64,000 nucleotides of DNA. Origin: a virus. Location: positions 1 to 64,000 of IMG/VR virus record IMGVR_UViG_3300042566_001028; one strand, written 5' to 3'. The notes below the pieces were generated by a model, which was not told where the DNA came from, did no database searches, and saw only the letters and a list, made by a program, of their open reading frames with translations. Positions 17,554-27,262 of the stretch are shown piece by piece. Position 1 is the stretch's first letter, and each line of letters opens with the position of its first letter. Made by a program: the position numbers and the translations under genes.

Positions 17554-17793
17554 ATGGAACAAGGACAACAATTACCAGTTAATTTTAAGTTAACTGATGC
17601 AAGAGACATGAATTGCGAATGTGGCAATAATATGTTTATGCAAGGGTATAGATTTAAAAAAGTAAGTAGATTACTTACAGGTGGTGCAAAAGATACGGTT
17701 TTACCTGTTGAAGTGTATATTTGCACACAATGTAGTAAACCATTACAAGATTTATTGCCACAAGAATTGCAAGATACAAAAATTACAGAATAA
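17554..17793 (+). CDS. Zinc-ribbon-like protein, 79 aa
   Basis: Two pairs of Cys, CxC near residue 20 (NCECGNN) and CxxC near residue 64 (CTQCSK), could form a zinc ribbon. No recognised family. It sits between the two clamp-loader genes and its stop overlaps the gp62-like start (TAATGG), so it may be part of or accessory to the replisome; that is inferred from position only. Confidence 0.72.
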   Translation: MEQGQQLPVNFKLTDARDMNCECGNNMFMQGYRFKKVSRLLTGGAKDTVLPVEVYICTQCSKPLQDLLPQELQDTKITE

Positions 17794-18242
17794 TGGCAGC
17801 AAAATTGTTTGACCATATCAATGCAATAACTACCATACAAGACCCAAAGTATTTTGACAAACTATCCGATGAGGATGTTAAGACTTGGAGTAATTTTATG
17901 ATAAATAGATTTCTATCAATGAAGCCTGAATGGGTTGAGTTGGTAGCATCTCTATTGCCTTTAACACAAACTCTACAACCAAAAGAAATGTATAAGTTGT
18001 ATATTAGTGTTATTCCAAAAGGTAAATACTTTTTAAAATACATAAAAGGAAAATCAGAAGATAAATACGAACAATTCATAGTTGACTTACTAAAGAAAGA
18101 ATATGATTGTTCAGAAAACCAAGCAATTGAGTATTTAGAAGTTCTTTATTCAACAAGAGAAGGTAGAGAATATATGAAATATGTTTGTGAAAAATATGGT
18201 ATAGATAAAAAACAAATAACTAAATTGAAACTTAAGATATAA
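17793..18242 (+). CDS. Clamp loader small subunit, T4 gp62-like
   Basis: A 149-aa helical protein with FDHINAITTIQDPKYFDKLSDEDVKTWSNFMINRFLSM, the pattern seen in gp62 homologs of T4-like phages. No ATPase motifs, as expected. Context with the gp44-like subunit 240 nt upstream and the clamp supports the call. Sequence conservation in this family is low, so confidence is moderate. Confidence 0.8.
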   Translation: MAAKLFDHINAITTIQDPKYFDKLSDEDVKTWSNFMINRFLSMKPEWVELVASLLPLTQTLQPKEMYKLYISVIPKGKYFLKYIKGKSEDKYEQFIVDLLKKEYDCSENQAIEYLEVLYSTREGREYMKYVCEKYGIDKKQITKLKLKI

Positions 18243-18273
18243 TTTGGTAAATCCAATTATTTGTCTTATATTA
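18243..18273 (+). promoter_or_regulatory. Phage promoter (TTTGG-N19-TATATTA)
   Basis: TTTGG at 18243-18247 and TATATTA at 18267-18273, spacer 19 nt. It defines ATG 18282 (8 nt past the -10) as the start of the nuclease gene and makes the upstream TTG at 18261 unlikely. Confidence 0.78.
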
Positions 18274-18281
18274 CAGTTATT

Positions 18282-19166
18282 ATGGCAAGAGTATCATTTT
18301 CACAATATAGTATGTGGCATAGTTGTCCACAACAATACAAATTAGCATACATAGATAAGTTAGGTGAATCATCATCAAATATTCATTCAATCTTTGGAAC
18401 TGCAATGCATGAGACACTCCAAAACTATTTGGAGAAGTGTTTAAGAATATCAAAGTCACAAGCTGACAAAATGATTGACTTAAAGGAATATCTAAAAGAA
18501 AGAATGAGAGATTCGTATCTTAAAGAAACTGAGGGGGAAATAGGCAATACAACAATATGCACCAAAGAAGAAATGGTGGAGTTTTTAGAAGATGGAAATG
18601 TCTTATTAGATTGGTTTCAAAAACCCAAAAACTTTAACAAATTCTTTTCGTTAAAACACGATGAGTTGGTAGCAATTGAACAACCCATAAACACAAAGAT
18701 TTCGGAGAATGTAAACTTTATGGGTTTTATAGATTTGATTATCAGAGATACCTTTACAGGCAGATATAGAATCATTGACTTTAAAACTTCTACAAGAGGT
18801 TGGAGTAAATATCAAAAATCAGACCCAGTTAAAAGTGCACAAATTCTTTTATACAAAAAGTTCTATGCCGAATTGATTGGTATTTCCGAAGATGTGATTG
18901 ATGTTGAATTTATCATATTGAAAAGAAAAGTAGAAGTAAGAGAGGATATCCCAACACATAGAATTAGTAAACATATACCTGCAAATGGTAAGGTATCGGT
19001 GAATAAGGCCTGGAAGGGTTTTACCGAGTTTGTAGAGAGTGTATTTGACAAAGATGGTAATTATAGAACCGATATAGAATTCCCAAAGAACGCAACCAAA
19101 CTATGTGAATGGTGTGAGTTTTTTGATAGAGGAATATGTGATAGAGGATTAAAAAATTTAAATTAA
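18282..19166 (+). CDS. PD-(D/E)XK nuclease, RecB/Cas4-like
   Basis: A 294-aa nuclease of the RecB-like group. The order is SFSQYSMWHSCPQQYKL (helical N-terminus with Cys), GTAMHETLQ, then GFIDLIIRD and IIDFKTST (the D...DxK catalytic core), QILLYKKFYAEL and a C-terminal CEWCEFFDRGICD set of Cys. With the N-terminal Cys this could bind an Fe-S cluster as in Cas4/AddB-type enzymes. The phage's Fe-S module at 34.5-35.6 kb may be relevant. Likely role is end processing in recombination. Confidence 0.85.
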   Translation: MARVSFSQYSMWHSCPQQYKLAYIDKLGESSSNIHSIFGTAMHETLQNYLEKCLRISKSQADKMIDLKEYLKERMRDSYLKETEGEIGNTTICTKEEMVEFLEDGNVLLDWFQKPKNFNKFFSLKHDELVAIEQPINTKISENVNFMGFIDLIIRDTFTGRYRIIDFKTSTRGWSKYQKSDPVKSAQILLYKKFYAELIGISEDVIDVEFIILKRKVEVREDIPTHRISKHIPANGKVSVNKAWKGFTEFVESVFDKDGNYRTDIEFPKNATKLCEWCEFFDRGICDRGLKNLN

Positions 19167-19191
19167 ACAATATATATTTTAAAAATAAGTT

Positions 19192-20574
19192 ATGGCAAAA
19201 AAGAAGATTCTGTTATTATCAGATGACTTAAGAATGGCAAGTGGTATTGCTAATGTTTCTAAGCAATTAGTATTAGGAACAGTCGATAAATATGATTGGG
19301 TTCAATTAGGAGCAGCAATCAAACATCCAGAAGCGGGTAGAGTATTGGATTTAAATGAAGATGTTAGAAAACAAACTGGCGTAAAAGATGCAAGTGTTAA
19401 AATATACCCATTTGATGGTTATGGAAATCCGGATATAATTAGACAATTATTAATGACAGAACGTCCTGATGCAATCTTACACTTTACTGACCCAAGATAT
19501 TGGATTTGGTTATATGAAATTGAGCATGAAATTAGACAATCGGTTCCATTATTCTTTTATCACATTTGGGATGATTTACCAGACCCAAAATATAATAGAA
19601 ATTATTACGAAAGTTGTGATTGGATTGGGTGTATTTCAAAGCAAACATATGGTATTACTCGTAGAGTTTGGGGATGGGATAAGGAAAAACATTGGGAAAA
19701 GCCAGCAGATTGGCAAGTAAGTTATGTCCCACATGGTATCAATTCGGATTTATACAAACCAATTGAAGTTCCTAAAGAATTCAAAAAAGAAATTTTTGGC
19801 GATAAAGAATATGATTTTGTATTGTATTGGAATAATAGAAACATTCGTAGAAAACAACCGATTGATGTTATTTTAGCATTTGATAAATTTGTAGAAGCAT
19901 TGGCACCTGAACATAGAGATAAAGTATGTTTATTGATGCATACACAACCTGTGGAAGAACATGGAACGGATTTACCAAGAACAATTGCAGAATGTTGCTC
20001 ACCTGAAACAAATGTAGTATTTGCACCAAATAGATATACCGAAGAACAATTGAACTATCTTTATAATATTGGTGATGTAACAATCAATGTTGCATCCAAC
20101 GAAGGATTTGGATTGGCAACTGCAGAATCAGTAATGGCTGGAACTCCTATTATTGTAACTGTCACCGGTGGATTACAAGACCAATGTGGATTTAGAGATA
20201 AAGGTACCGGTAAATTGGCAACCGCTGAAGATTATGTTGAAATTGGTTCTTTACACGATAGACATAAAAAGGCGGGTGTAGTTTGGGGAGATTGGGTTAA
20301 ACCAATCTGGCCAGTTCGTTCAACAACAGGTTCGGTTCCTACTCCATACATTTTTGACGATAGAGTTGATTTTGAAGATATCAGTCCTTTAATTATGGAT
20401 TGGTATAAAATGCCAAAAGAAGATAGAGAAGCTGCCGGATTGAAAGGTAGAAAACACTTTTTAGGTGAAGGTAAATTAAGTAGAGAAGCAATGTGTGATT
20501 CATTAGTTGAAGGCATGGATGGGGCATTTGCAAATTGGAAACCAAAACAAAAATTTAAATTAATAGAGTTATAG
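19192..20574 (+). CDS. Glycosyltransferase, family 4-like (GT-B), 460 aa
   Basis: A GT-B fold enzyme. The C-terminal half holds NEGFGLATAESVMAGTPIIVTVTGG, the classic nucleotide-sugar binding region with ExFG..xxE. The N-terminal half has DDLRMASGIANVSKQLV, a donor/acceptor loop like those of GT4 enzymes. It starts the 12-kb glycan cluster and is followed at 1 nt by a second GT-B enzyme. Target could be virion protein, DNA or host surface glycan; the sequence does not say. Confidence 0.88.
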   Translation: MAKKKILLLSDDLRMASGIANVSKQLVLGTVDKYDWVQLGAAIKHPEAGRVLDLNEDVRKQTGVKDASVKIYPFDGYGNPDIIRQLLMTERPDAILHFTDPRYWIWLYEIEHEIRQSVPLFFYHIWDDLPDPKYNRNYYESCDWIGCISKQTYGITRRVWGWDKEKHWEKPADWQVSYVPHGINSDLYKPIEVPKEFKKEIFGDKEYDFVLYWNNRNIRRKQPIDVILAFDKFVEALAPEHRDKVCLLMHTQPVEEHGTDLPRTIAECCSPETNVVFAPNRYTEEQLNYLYNIGDVTINVASNEGFGLATAESVMAGTPIIVTVTGGLQDQCGFRDKGTGKLATAEDYVEIGSLHDRHKKAGVVWGDWVKPIWPVRSTTGSVPTPYIFDDRVDFEDISPLIMDWYKMPKEDREAAGLKGRKHFLGEGKLSREAMCDSLVEGMDGAFANWKPKQKFKLIEL

Positions 20575-20575
20575 T

Positions 20576-21844
20576 ATGAAACCAACATTAGTATTTCAGG
20601 CACCAGTAGCAACAAGAAGTGGGTATGGTGACCACGCGAGAGATTTGTTGCATTCATTATACAAATTAAATAAGTTTGATATTAAAGTAATCAGTACTCG
20701 TTGGGGAAATACTCCAATGGATTCTCTTAATTATGATAAACCATTTCACAAATGGGTAGTAGATAACATTATTCCAAAAATTGAACAAAAGCCTGATATC
20801 TATATTCAGGTAACGGTACCAAATGAGTTTCAACCAATAGGACATTATAACATTGGTATTACTGCCGCAATTGAAACAACGCATTCACCATTGGATTGGG
20901 TACATGGATGTAATAGAATGGATTTAATTATAGTTCCATCTGAACATTCAAAAAAGAGTTTAATTGATAGTGTATATAATGAAGCAGATAAACAAACTGG
21001 TCAATTAATAAAACAACATAGAATTGAAAAACCGGTAGAAATTTTATTTGAAGGATTTGACGAAGAAGATTTTGGAACAGAACATGTTGCACATATTACT
21101 GAATTGGATTCAATCAAAGAAGATTTCGCATTCTTATTCGTAGGACATTGGTTAAGAGGTGATTTAGGTGAAGATAGAAAGAATGTGGGAATGATGATTA
21201 AAACATTCGCAATGGCATTCAAAAATGAAAAGGTTAAACCGGCATTAGTTCTAAAAACCAGTTCAGCGGGATTTAGTGTGATGGATAGAGAAAATACTAT
21301 TAAAAAAATTAAAGAGGTATTGGGTAAAGATTATAAGTCAGTTCCAATTTATCTTTTACATGGTGATTTAACCTCAACAGAAATGAATGGTTTATATGAA
21401 CATCCAAAAGTAAAAGCAATGTTAAACTTTACAAAGGGTGAAGGATTTGGTAGACCATTGCTAGAATTTAGTTTAACAGGTAAACCGATATTAGTAAGTG
21501 GTTGGAGTGGGCATTTGGATTTCTTAAAGCAAGGAGCGGTATTATTGGAAGGTGAATTAAAACCTGTACATGAATCAGCGGCCGACCAATTTTTATTAAA
21601 AGAAGCACAATGGTTTAATGTTAATATTTCAAAAGCATTGACTACAATGAAAGATGTTTATAAAAATTATGACAAATACAAAGTAGATTCATTCCAATTA
21701 GGTAAACAAAATAAACAAAATTTCAGCTTAGAAAAAATGACTAAATTGTTTGATGTTATTTTAAATCAATATGGTATTTATACTAAAACACAACCAAAGT
21801 TTCAACAATTACAATTACCAAAATTGAAAATGTTAAATAAATAA
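20576..21844 (+). CDS. Glycosyltransferase, family 4-like (GT-B), 422 aa
   Basis: A second GT-B enzyme. The N-terminus has PVATRSGYGDHARDLLHSL, and the C-terminal half has FTKGEGFGRPLLEFSLTGKPILVSGWSGHLDFL, the donor-binding signature. It shows the same general plan as the upstream enzyme but is not a close copy. The two genes are separated by 1 nt, so the products may act in succession on one acceptor. Confidence 0.87.
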   Translation: MKPTLVFQAPVATRSGYGDHARDLLHSLYKLNKFDIKVISTRWGNTPMDSLNYDKPFHKWVVDNIIPKIEQKPDIYIQVTVPNEFQPIGHYNIGITAAIETTHSPLDWVHGCNRMDLIIVPSEHSKKSLIDSVYNEADKQTGQLIKQHRIEKPVEILFEGFDEEDFGTEHVAHITELDSIKEDFAFLFVGHWLRGDLGEDRKNVGMMIKTFAMAFKNEKVKPALVLKTSSAGFSVMDRENTIKKIKEVLGKDYKSVPIYLLHGDLTSTEMNGLYEHPKVKAMLNFTKGEGFGRPLLEFSLTGKPILVSGWSGHLDFLKQGAVLLEGELKPVHESAADQFLLKEAQWFNVNISKALTTMKDVYKNYDKYKVDSFQLGKQNKQNFSLEKMTKLFDVILNQYGIYTKTQPKFQQLQLPKLKMLNK

Positions 21845-21845
21845 T

Positions 21846-22409
21846 ATGAATATATTAATTGTAACATCAAATAGATGTGGTAGTATGGCATTGGCGAATT
21901 GGATACAAAAAGAATTATCAATAACCGATACAATTTCTTATTCAATAATAAATAACTCAGAGGTTGATAAAGATGTATTTTCTAAAATAAACAATTCAAT
22001 TGTAATATTATTATACTCTGATTATAAAAAATTAATAATAGATAAAAAATATATACCTGAAGAAAATTTTGATTTTACAATTTGTTTAAAAAGAGAATCT
22101 TCAAAAGACCAAGCTGAAAGTTATTTGTGGAATATTCAAAATAAAAAAAATAAACCATATATAATCAATGATAATTGGATTGAAGAAAATAAAAAAGAAC
22201 TTAAAAAGTTAGAATCTAAATTTAAAAAAGAATATGATGAGATGTCAATTGTTTTTGGATATCATGCATCATACGAATCTGTATTTGCAGACTCCATACC
22301 ACAAGATTTATGGAATATTTCATCATATATTGGTATAAGACCGGCTTTTTATTGGAAAATAGCACCAACATTTAAACTTAGAAGATTTGATAAAATAAAT
22401 TTAATATAA
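21846..22409 (+). CDS. Sulfotransferase-like P-loop protein, 187 aa
   Basis: The N-terminus NILIVTSNRCGSMALANWI resembles the 5'-phosphosulfate binding loop of PAPS-dependent sulfotransferases (SxRxGSxxL). A FDFTICLKRESSKDQAESYLW segment could be the 3'-phosphate site (R..S). It is shorter than typical enzymes and very AT-rich. An APS kinase that would make PAPS is encoded at 33001, which supports but does not prove this reading. Confidence 0.5.
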   Translation: MNILIVTSNRCGSMALANWIQKELSITDTISYSIINNSEVDKDVFSKINNSIVILLYSDYKKLIIDKKYIPEENFDFTICLKRESSKDQAESYLWNIQNKKNKPYIINDNWIEENKKELKKLESKFKKEYDEMSIVFGYHASYESVFADSIPQDLWNISSYIGIRPAFYWKIAPTFKLRRFDKINLI

Positions 22410-22412
22410 TAT

Positions 22413-23051
22413 ATGATATGGATATTTGGCGATTCTTTTAGTGCTCCATTTCAAATGCATTTGGATAGAAAAAATCAATGGGCAATTGACTATTGTGATT
22501 ATAAGAAAAAAATACCAAAAACATTTGATAATGTTTTATTTGATTTATTGGACATTCCAATCAATAATTTGGCATTACCAGGTTCCGATAATTATACAAT
22601 ATTTCACACATATATAAAAAATTTGGAAAACATTAAAAACGATGATATTTTGATATTTGGGTGGTCTAGTGTGTTACGATATCGTTTGGGAAATATTGAC
22701 GGAGGTTTTTCAACAATATTAACTGAAAATGGATACGAATTGGTTCACCATTTGTTTGATAATTTAACACAAAAGACAATCGATGAAACGTTGGTTATAA
22801 GGACTTCGGATGCATATTATAGAGAATTGGAAGATTTTATAAAAATAATAGAACATTCATCATTAACTAAAAATATTTATCATTGGTCTCCATTTATAGA
22901 AAATAGATTAAATGTAAAAAATATTAATCAAATATCACCAGTTGGTATAAAAATTGAAACAAATTCAATAATTGATGATGAACATTTTGGTGAAGTTGGG
23001 CATTTAAGTTTGGCAATGTATTTTTATAAAAAAATTAAATCACAAAAATGA
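22413..23051 (+). CDS. SGNH/GDSL-type hydrolase, 212 aa
   Basis: Block I is FGDSFS with Ser8 as candidate nucleophile; LALPGSDN gives the Gly block; FGWSS the next; and DDEHFGEVGH near the C-terminus provides the Asp-x-x-His pair. SGNH enzymes deacetylate or esterify glycans. In this cluster it may trim or add acyl groups on the sugar chain. The gene overlaps the next start by 4 nt. Confidence 0.75.
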   Translation: MIWIFGDSFSAPFQMHLDRKNQWAIDYCDYKKKIPKTFDNVLFDLLDIPINNLALPGSDNYTIFHTYIKNLENIKNDDILIFGWSSVLRYRLGNIDGGFSTILTENGYELVHHLFDNLTQKTIDETLVIRTSDAYYRELEDFIKIIEHSSLTKNIYHWSPFIENRLNVKNINQISPVGIKIETNSIIDDEHFGEVGHLSLAMYFYKKIKSQK

Positions 23052-23524
23052 TAAGAAATTACTTTTTAACATATAAAAAATACATAGATGATAGACAAAA
23101 AATAGCTGCATCTCAAATGAAAAGTGGAACTTTTTATATTATAAAGGAATATACATATGTTGATGGAAATAATAAAACATATAGTGCAGCTGAAACACCT
23201 ATTATATATACATTATATGTTTCCAAATCGAAAGATGTAGTCCATGCTGTAAAAGTAACAACTGTAAATCCTCAAATAATAAAAAGATTTTTTTCTAAAA
23301 TGGTAAATGAGGAGACGGAACTTATTCAAATGAAAGGTAAGAGTTCTACTTTTTTTGATAAATATGTAAAAAAAATACCAGTTGTAAGTAGAGACTCATA
23401 TAGAACATATAAATTGAGTGGATTGGATACTGTATTTGAATTGAATATGGATGTCAATGAAATGACACCAAAATCTAAAACAGTAACCGGAATAGATGAA
23501 AAATCACAAAAACAAAGTAAATAG
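23048..23524 (+). CDS. Hypothetical protein, 158 aa
   Basis: I do not recognise it. It is a basic, beta-rich protein (YIIKEYTYVDGNNKTYS, then YTLYVSKSKDVVHAVKV) with no signal peptide and a Ser/Lys-rich tail. It lies inside the glycan cluster and overlaps the SGNH gene by 4 nt. Similar architecture occurs in small proteins of T4-like phages but I know no function. Confidence 0.7.
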   Translation: MIRNYFLTYKKYIDDRQKIAASQMKSGTFYIIKEYTYVDGNNKTYSAAETPIIYTLYVSKSKDVVHAVKVTTVNPQIIKRFFSKMVNEETELIQMKGKSSTFFDKYVKKIPVVSRDSYRTYKLSGLDTVFELNMDVNEMTPKSKTVTGIDEKSQKQSK

Positions 23525-23526
23525 TT

Positions 23527-23898
23527 ATGACATCAAAAGAATTCGTTATTTGGTTAAAAGGTTTTACGGAAGGAGTGCATGAATTTGCAATTACTCCAAA
23601 ACAATGGGATTACTTAAAAGAAAAGTTGGCAGAAGTGGATGACAATACAATTCCTATGGGTGGAGTAATTGTAGACCATAATACATTTAAAACTGTTTAT
23701 CCAAATTGGACAGGAATTAACCCATATGAAACAAGAGGTCCTGAAACACCTACGGGTACTACAATAACAACAACACCGGGTGTTGGTTCAATTACAATTG
23801 CTAATCCACCATTTGGATTTGGAGTGACATCAACTGCATATGGATATCCGAGTGGGAGTGCATGGAGTTATACAACATCAAACGAAAAAATATTTTAA
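23527..23898 (+). CDS. Phage hypothetical protein, 123 aa
   Basis: The first 35 residues (FVIWLKGFTEGVHEFAITPKQWDYLKEKL) follow a short motif often seen in phage hypothetical proteins. The rest is rich in Thr, Gly and Pro and looks unstructured or fibrous. The stop overlaps the next ATG (TAATG). Function unknown. Confidence 0.7.
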   Translation: MTSKEFVIWLKGFTEGVHEFAITPKQWDYLKEKLAEVDDNTIPMGGVIVDHNTFKTVYPNWTGINPYETRGPETPTGTTITTTPGVGSITIANPPFGFGVTSTAYGYPSGSAWSYTTSNEKIF

Positions 23899-24521
23899 TG
23901 AAATTAAGTTACGCAATAACGGCTTGTAATGAAGTCGAAGAAACCATTAGATTGGTAAATCAGTTATTAAACTATAAAGAAGAAAATTCAGAAATAGTAG
24001 TCCTATTAGACATACCAAAAGCACCTACCGAATTAGTAGAGTATTTGGAACTACAAGCAAACGCAGACCACATCACATTGATTGAATCTGAATTTAATAA
24101 TGATTTTGCACAATGGAAAAATCTATTAAACTCACAATGTAAAGGTGAGTGGATATTTCAATTAGATGCGGATGAGTATTTAACACCAGATTTAATTGTT
24201 AATATGGAATCTCTATTAGATGCAAATACTGATAAGGATATGATTGTTGTTCCACGCATCAATACAGTTGAAGGGTTAACTGAAGCACATATTCAAAAAT
24301 GGAGATGGAATGTAAATGAAAAAGGATGGGTAAATTTTCCAGATGTTCAAACTCGTATCTACAAAAACTCTGATAAAATTGGATGGAGTGGCAAAGTGCA
24401 TGAAAGAATCGTAGGATTTGAATCTTACACAAATTTTCCAGCAGATGAAATATATTGTATTATACACCCTAAGACAATAGACAGACAAGAAAGACAAAAT
24501 AATTATTACGATACTTTATAA
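23898..24521 (+). CDS. Glycosyltransferase, family 2 (GT-A), 207 aa
   Basis: A GT-A enzyme: YAITACNEVEETIRLV at the N-terminus, then FQLDADEYLTPDL with the DxD metal-binding motif at about residue 85-90, and WSGKVHER near the C-terminus typical of small family 2 enzymes (waaE-like). I use ATG 23898, which overlaps the previous stop; an upstream in-frame start at 23862 would lie fully inside the previous gene. Confidence 0.85.
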   Translation: MKLSYAITACNEVEETIRLVNQLLNYKEENSEIVVLLDIPKAPTELVEYLELQANADHITLIESEFNNDFAQWKNLLNSQCKGEWIFQLDADEYLTPDLIVNMESLLDANTDKDMIVVPRINTVEGLTEAHIQKWRWNVNEKGWVNFPDVQTRIYKNSDKIGWSGKVHERIVGFESYTNFPADEIYCIIHPKTIDRQERQNNYYDTL

Positions 24522-25165
24522 TGGTTCACATATACTATCACATATATGCAATAGATGGTGTTGAATCTATAATAGATGAACAATTAAATTTAATAAAAAA
24601 ACATTTTAATTTTCCATATATTTTAAATATTGGTATAGTAATACCCAATGAAAATAAGTCTATATCTAATATATTAAATAAAATTGATAAATCAAAAATT
24701 AGAGACATCCGTTCAATGGGTAATGAATTTGTTACATTGGATTTAATTGAAAATGATAAAATAAATTTTAAAGATTCCGATTATATTTTATATATTCACA
24801 CTAAAGGTGCTTCCAAACAAACCGATATTCAATATCAAAATATAATTACTTGGAGACAATTAATGAATTATTTTAATATAGAAAAATTTGAAAATATATT
24901 TAAATTATTTCAACAAACCGAATATAATACATACGGAGTTTTATATAGTATTTTGGGTAATTGGAAATTATATTCTGGTAATTTTTGGTGGGCAAAGGCT
25001 AAATACTTAAAAAGTATTAATATTGAAAAAATAAAAAAAAATAGATTTAATGCCGAAACCAATTATATTCAAAACGGTGAAAATTGGAAACCATATTCAC
25101 CATTGAATAGACAGGGTGAAAATCACTATTTAATAAATTTCAAAAGAGAAGAGTATGCAAAATAA
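24521..25165 (+). CDS. Putative glycosyltransferase, 214 aa
   Basis: The pattern HIYYHIYAIDG...EQLNLIKKHF, then DSDYILYIHTKGAS and GNFWWAKAKYL resembles a group of bacterial glycosyltransferase-like proteins in which YxHTKG and FWW...Y are conserved. No clear DxD. It overlaps the next gene by 11 nt. The substrate is unknown. Confidence 0.6.
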   Translation: MVHIYYHIYAIDGVESIIDEQLNLIKKHFNFPYILNIGIVIPNENKSISNILNKIDKSKIRDIRSMGNEFVTLDLIENDKINFKDSDYILYIHTKGASKQTDIQYQNIITWRQLMNYFNIEKFENIFKLFQQTEYNTYGVLYSILGNWKLYSGNFWWAKAKYLKSINIEKIKKNRFNAETNYIQNGENWKPYSPLNRQGENHYLINFKREEYAK

Positions 25166-25898
25166 ATTACCAGTTAGTGTAGGAATATTAGCTTGGAATA
25201 GTGGACAAGTGTTGGTAGATACTTTAACAACATATTACGAAAATGGGTTGTTGGATATGGTAAATGATGTTACTATTCTTTTTCAGGAAGTAACAAAAGA
25301 GGATATAGAAATTGCAAATCATTTTGGAATTGATTGTATTGGGTTACAACAAAACATTGGTATAGGTAAGGCATTCAAACGATTAACAGAAAATGCACAA
25401 ACCGATTATGTTTTAATTTTAGAACATGATTGGAACCTCATTGAAAATAGAGAAACTACTTACAAAACACTAAGTCAAAGTATTTCTGCAATAGAAATGG
25501 GATTAGATGTAGTTCGTTTAAGACATAGAAAAGACCCAGGTCATCCACATTTTTCATTTCAGTATAAAGGTAGAGAATTGACTTATTACGATGATTGGCA
25601 TGAAGTTACATCACCACATCTTTTAGATTCGATTCATTGGTGTGAACCGGATATGGAGTTTCCAGAACAAATTGAAAAAATAGGAGATATGTTTTATACA
25701 ACATCTCGTTATGGTAATTGGACAAACAATCCATGTCTTTATAAAAAAGAATTTTACTTAAATGTAATTGAACCATTTATGGGTGAGGGTATTGATTTGG
25801 AAAGAAAGATTGCATATTGGTGGCCAAGACAAAATTTCAAAGTAGGACACAACGAAGGATTATTCAAACATAACGATTACTTAAAATACGGAAAATAA
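25155..25898 (+). CDS. Glycosyltransferase, family 2-like, 247 aa
   Basis: GT-A type N-terminus (SVGILAWNSGQVLVDTLTTY), GIGKAFKRLTENAQTDYVLILEHDW (an EHD replacing DxD), and a C-terminal region with WCEPDMEFPEQIEK. The unusual EHDW motif suggests a divergent metal site. The stop overlaps the next ATG (TAATG). Confidence 0.75.
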   Translation: MQNKLPVSVGILAWNSGQVLVDTLTTYYENGLLDMVNDVTILFQEVTKEDIEIANHFGIDCIGLQQNIGIGKAFKRLTENAQTDYVLILEHDWNLIENRETTYKTLSQSISAIEMGLDVVRLRHRKDPGHPHFSFQYKGRELTYYDDWHEVTSPHLLDSIHWCEPDMEFPEQIEKIGDMFYTTSRYGNWTNNPCLYKKEFYLNVIEPFMGEGIDLERKIAYWWPRQNFKVGHNEGLFKHNDYLKYGK

Positions 25899-27262
25899 TG
25901 ACAAAATTAATTATCTTTGACTTGGATGGTGTTCTTGTCGAAGCAAAACAAATCCACTACGATACATTAAATGAAGCACTGAAAGAAATTGATGAGAAGT
26001 ATATAATTACTGAAGCTGAACATCTTTCAATTTATGATGGATTAAAGACAACACAAAAGTTGGAATTACTTACAAAGAATAAAGGATTACACCCAGAATT
26101 TTATGATGATATTTGGTATAGAAAACAACACTTAACCATTGAAGTAATTTCACAACTAGAACCAGATTTACAAAAAATTGAATTATTTAAGGAATTGAGA
26201 AATAATGGATATAAGTTGGCATGTGCTTCAAACTCAATTAGAAGGTCTGTATTAGTAATGTTGGCAAAGATAGGTATAATTGAGTATATGGACTTAATCA
26301 TCTCTAATGAGGATGTAAAGAACTCTAAACCACATCCTGAAATGTATTGGAAGGCAATGAGTATGATGGGATGTTTGCCCGAAGAAACCCTAATTGTAGA
26401 AGATTCTCCACATGGTTTATTGGCAGCAAGTAGAAGTAGAGCAAATGTTTTAAGAGTAGATAGTCCAAAAGATTTGGTAATATCAAAAATTATTAGTAAA
26501 TTAGATGAAACAAAAAATAATATGAGTATTCCAAAATGGCAAGGTGGTAAGATGAATGTTTTAATACCAATGGCAGGAGCCGGAAGTAGATTCCAACAAG
26601 CAGGTTACACATTTCCTAAACCACTAATTGATGTGGAAGGAAAACCAATGATTCAGGTTGTAGTTGATAATCTTAATATAGAGGCAACTTACATTTATGT
26701 AGTTCAAAAAGAACATAGAGCAAAATATAATTTAGATACTTTATTAAACTTAATTACACCTGGTTGTAAAATTGTAGAAGTAGATGGTATTACCGAAGGT
26801 GCAGCATGCACAACTTTATTGGCAAAGGAATATATCGACAACGACCAACCATTGGTTATGGCAAACTCTGACCAATTCGTAGAATGGGATAGTAATGAGT
26901 TTATGTATAAAATGATTGAACAAAAAGTTGATGGTGGTATTTTAACATTTACAGCAACGCATCCTAAATGGTCATTCGCTAAAGTGGATGAGTATGGATA
27001 TGTAACGGAAGTAGCAGAAAAGAATCCAATTTCAGATATAGCAACTGTTGGTGTTTACTATTGGGCTAAAGGTTCTGATTATGTAAAATACGCAGAACAA
27101 ATGATTAGTAAGAATATCAGAACTAATAATGAATTTTATACTTGCCCTACTTTCAATGAAGCAATTGCAGATGGTAAGAAAATAAAAACATTCAACATTG
27201 ATAAGATGTGGGGGTTGGGCACACCAGAAGATTTAAATTATTATTTAGAAAATAAGAAATGA
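25898..27262 (+). CDS. Fusion: HAD phosphatase + nucleotidyltransferase, 454 aa
   Basis: Residues 1-205 form a HAD hydrolase of the beta-phosphoglucomutase/Gph type (FDLDGVL at 7-13, CASNSIRR, SKPHPEMYWKAM, VEDSPHGLLAA). From residue 219 (MNVLIPMAGAGSRF) to the end is a sugar-phosphate nucleotidyltransferase domain with KPLIDVEGKPMI and NSDQFVEWD. Together they could dephosphorylate a sugar bisphosphate and then activate a sugar phosphate to NDP-sugar, feeding the neighbouring glycosyltransferases. An internal ATG at the domain boundary could also yield the second domain alone. Confidence 0.85.
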   Translation: MTKLIIFDLDGVLVEAKQIHYDTLNEALKEIDEKYIITEAEHLSIYDGLKTTQKLELLTKNKGLHPEFYDDIWYRKQHLTIEVISQLEPDLQKIELFKELRNNGYKLACASNSIRRSVLVMLAKIGIIEYMDLIISNEDVKNSKPHPEMYWKAMSMMGCLPEETLIVEDSPHGLLAASRSRANVLRVDSPKDLVISKIISKLDETKNNMSIPKWQGGKMNVLIPMAGAGSRFQQAGYTFPKPLIDVEGKPMIQVVVDNLNIEATYIYVVQKEHRAKYNLDTLLNLITPGCKIVEVDGITEGAACTTLLAKEYIDNDQPLVMANSDQFVEWDSNEFMYKMIEQKVDGGILTFTATHPKWSFAKVDEYGYVTEVAEKNPISDIATVGVYYWAKGSDYVKYAEQMISKNIRTNNEFYTCPTFNEAIADGKKIKTFNIDKMWGLGTPEDLNYYLENKK

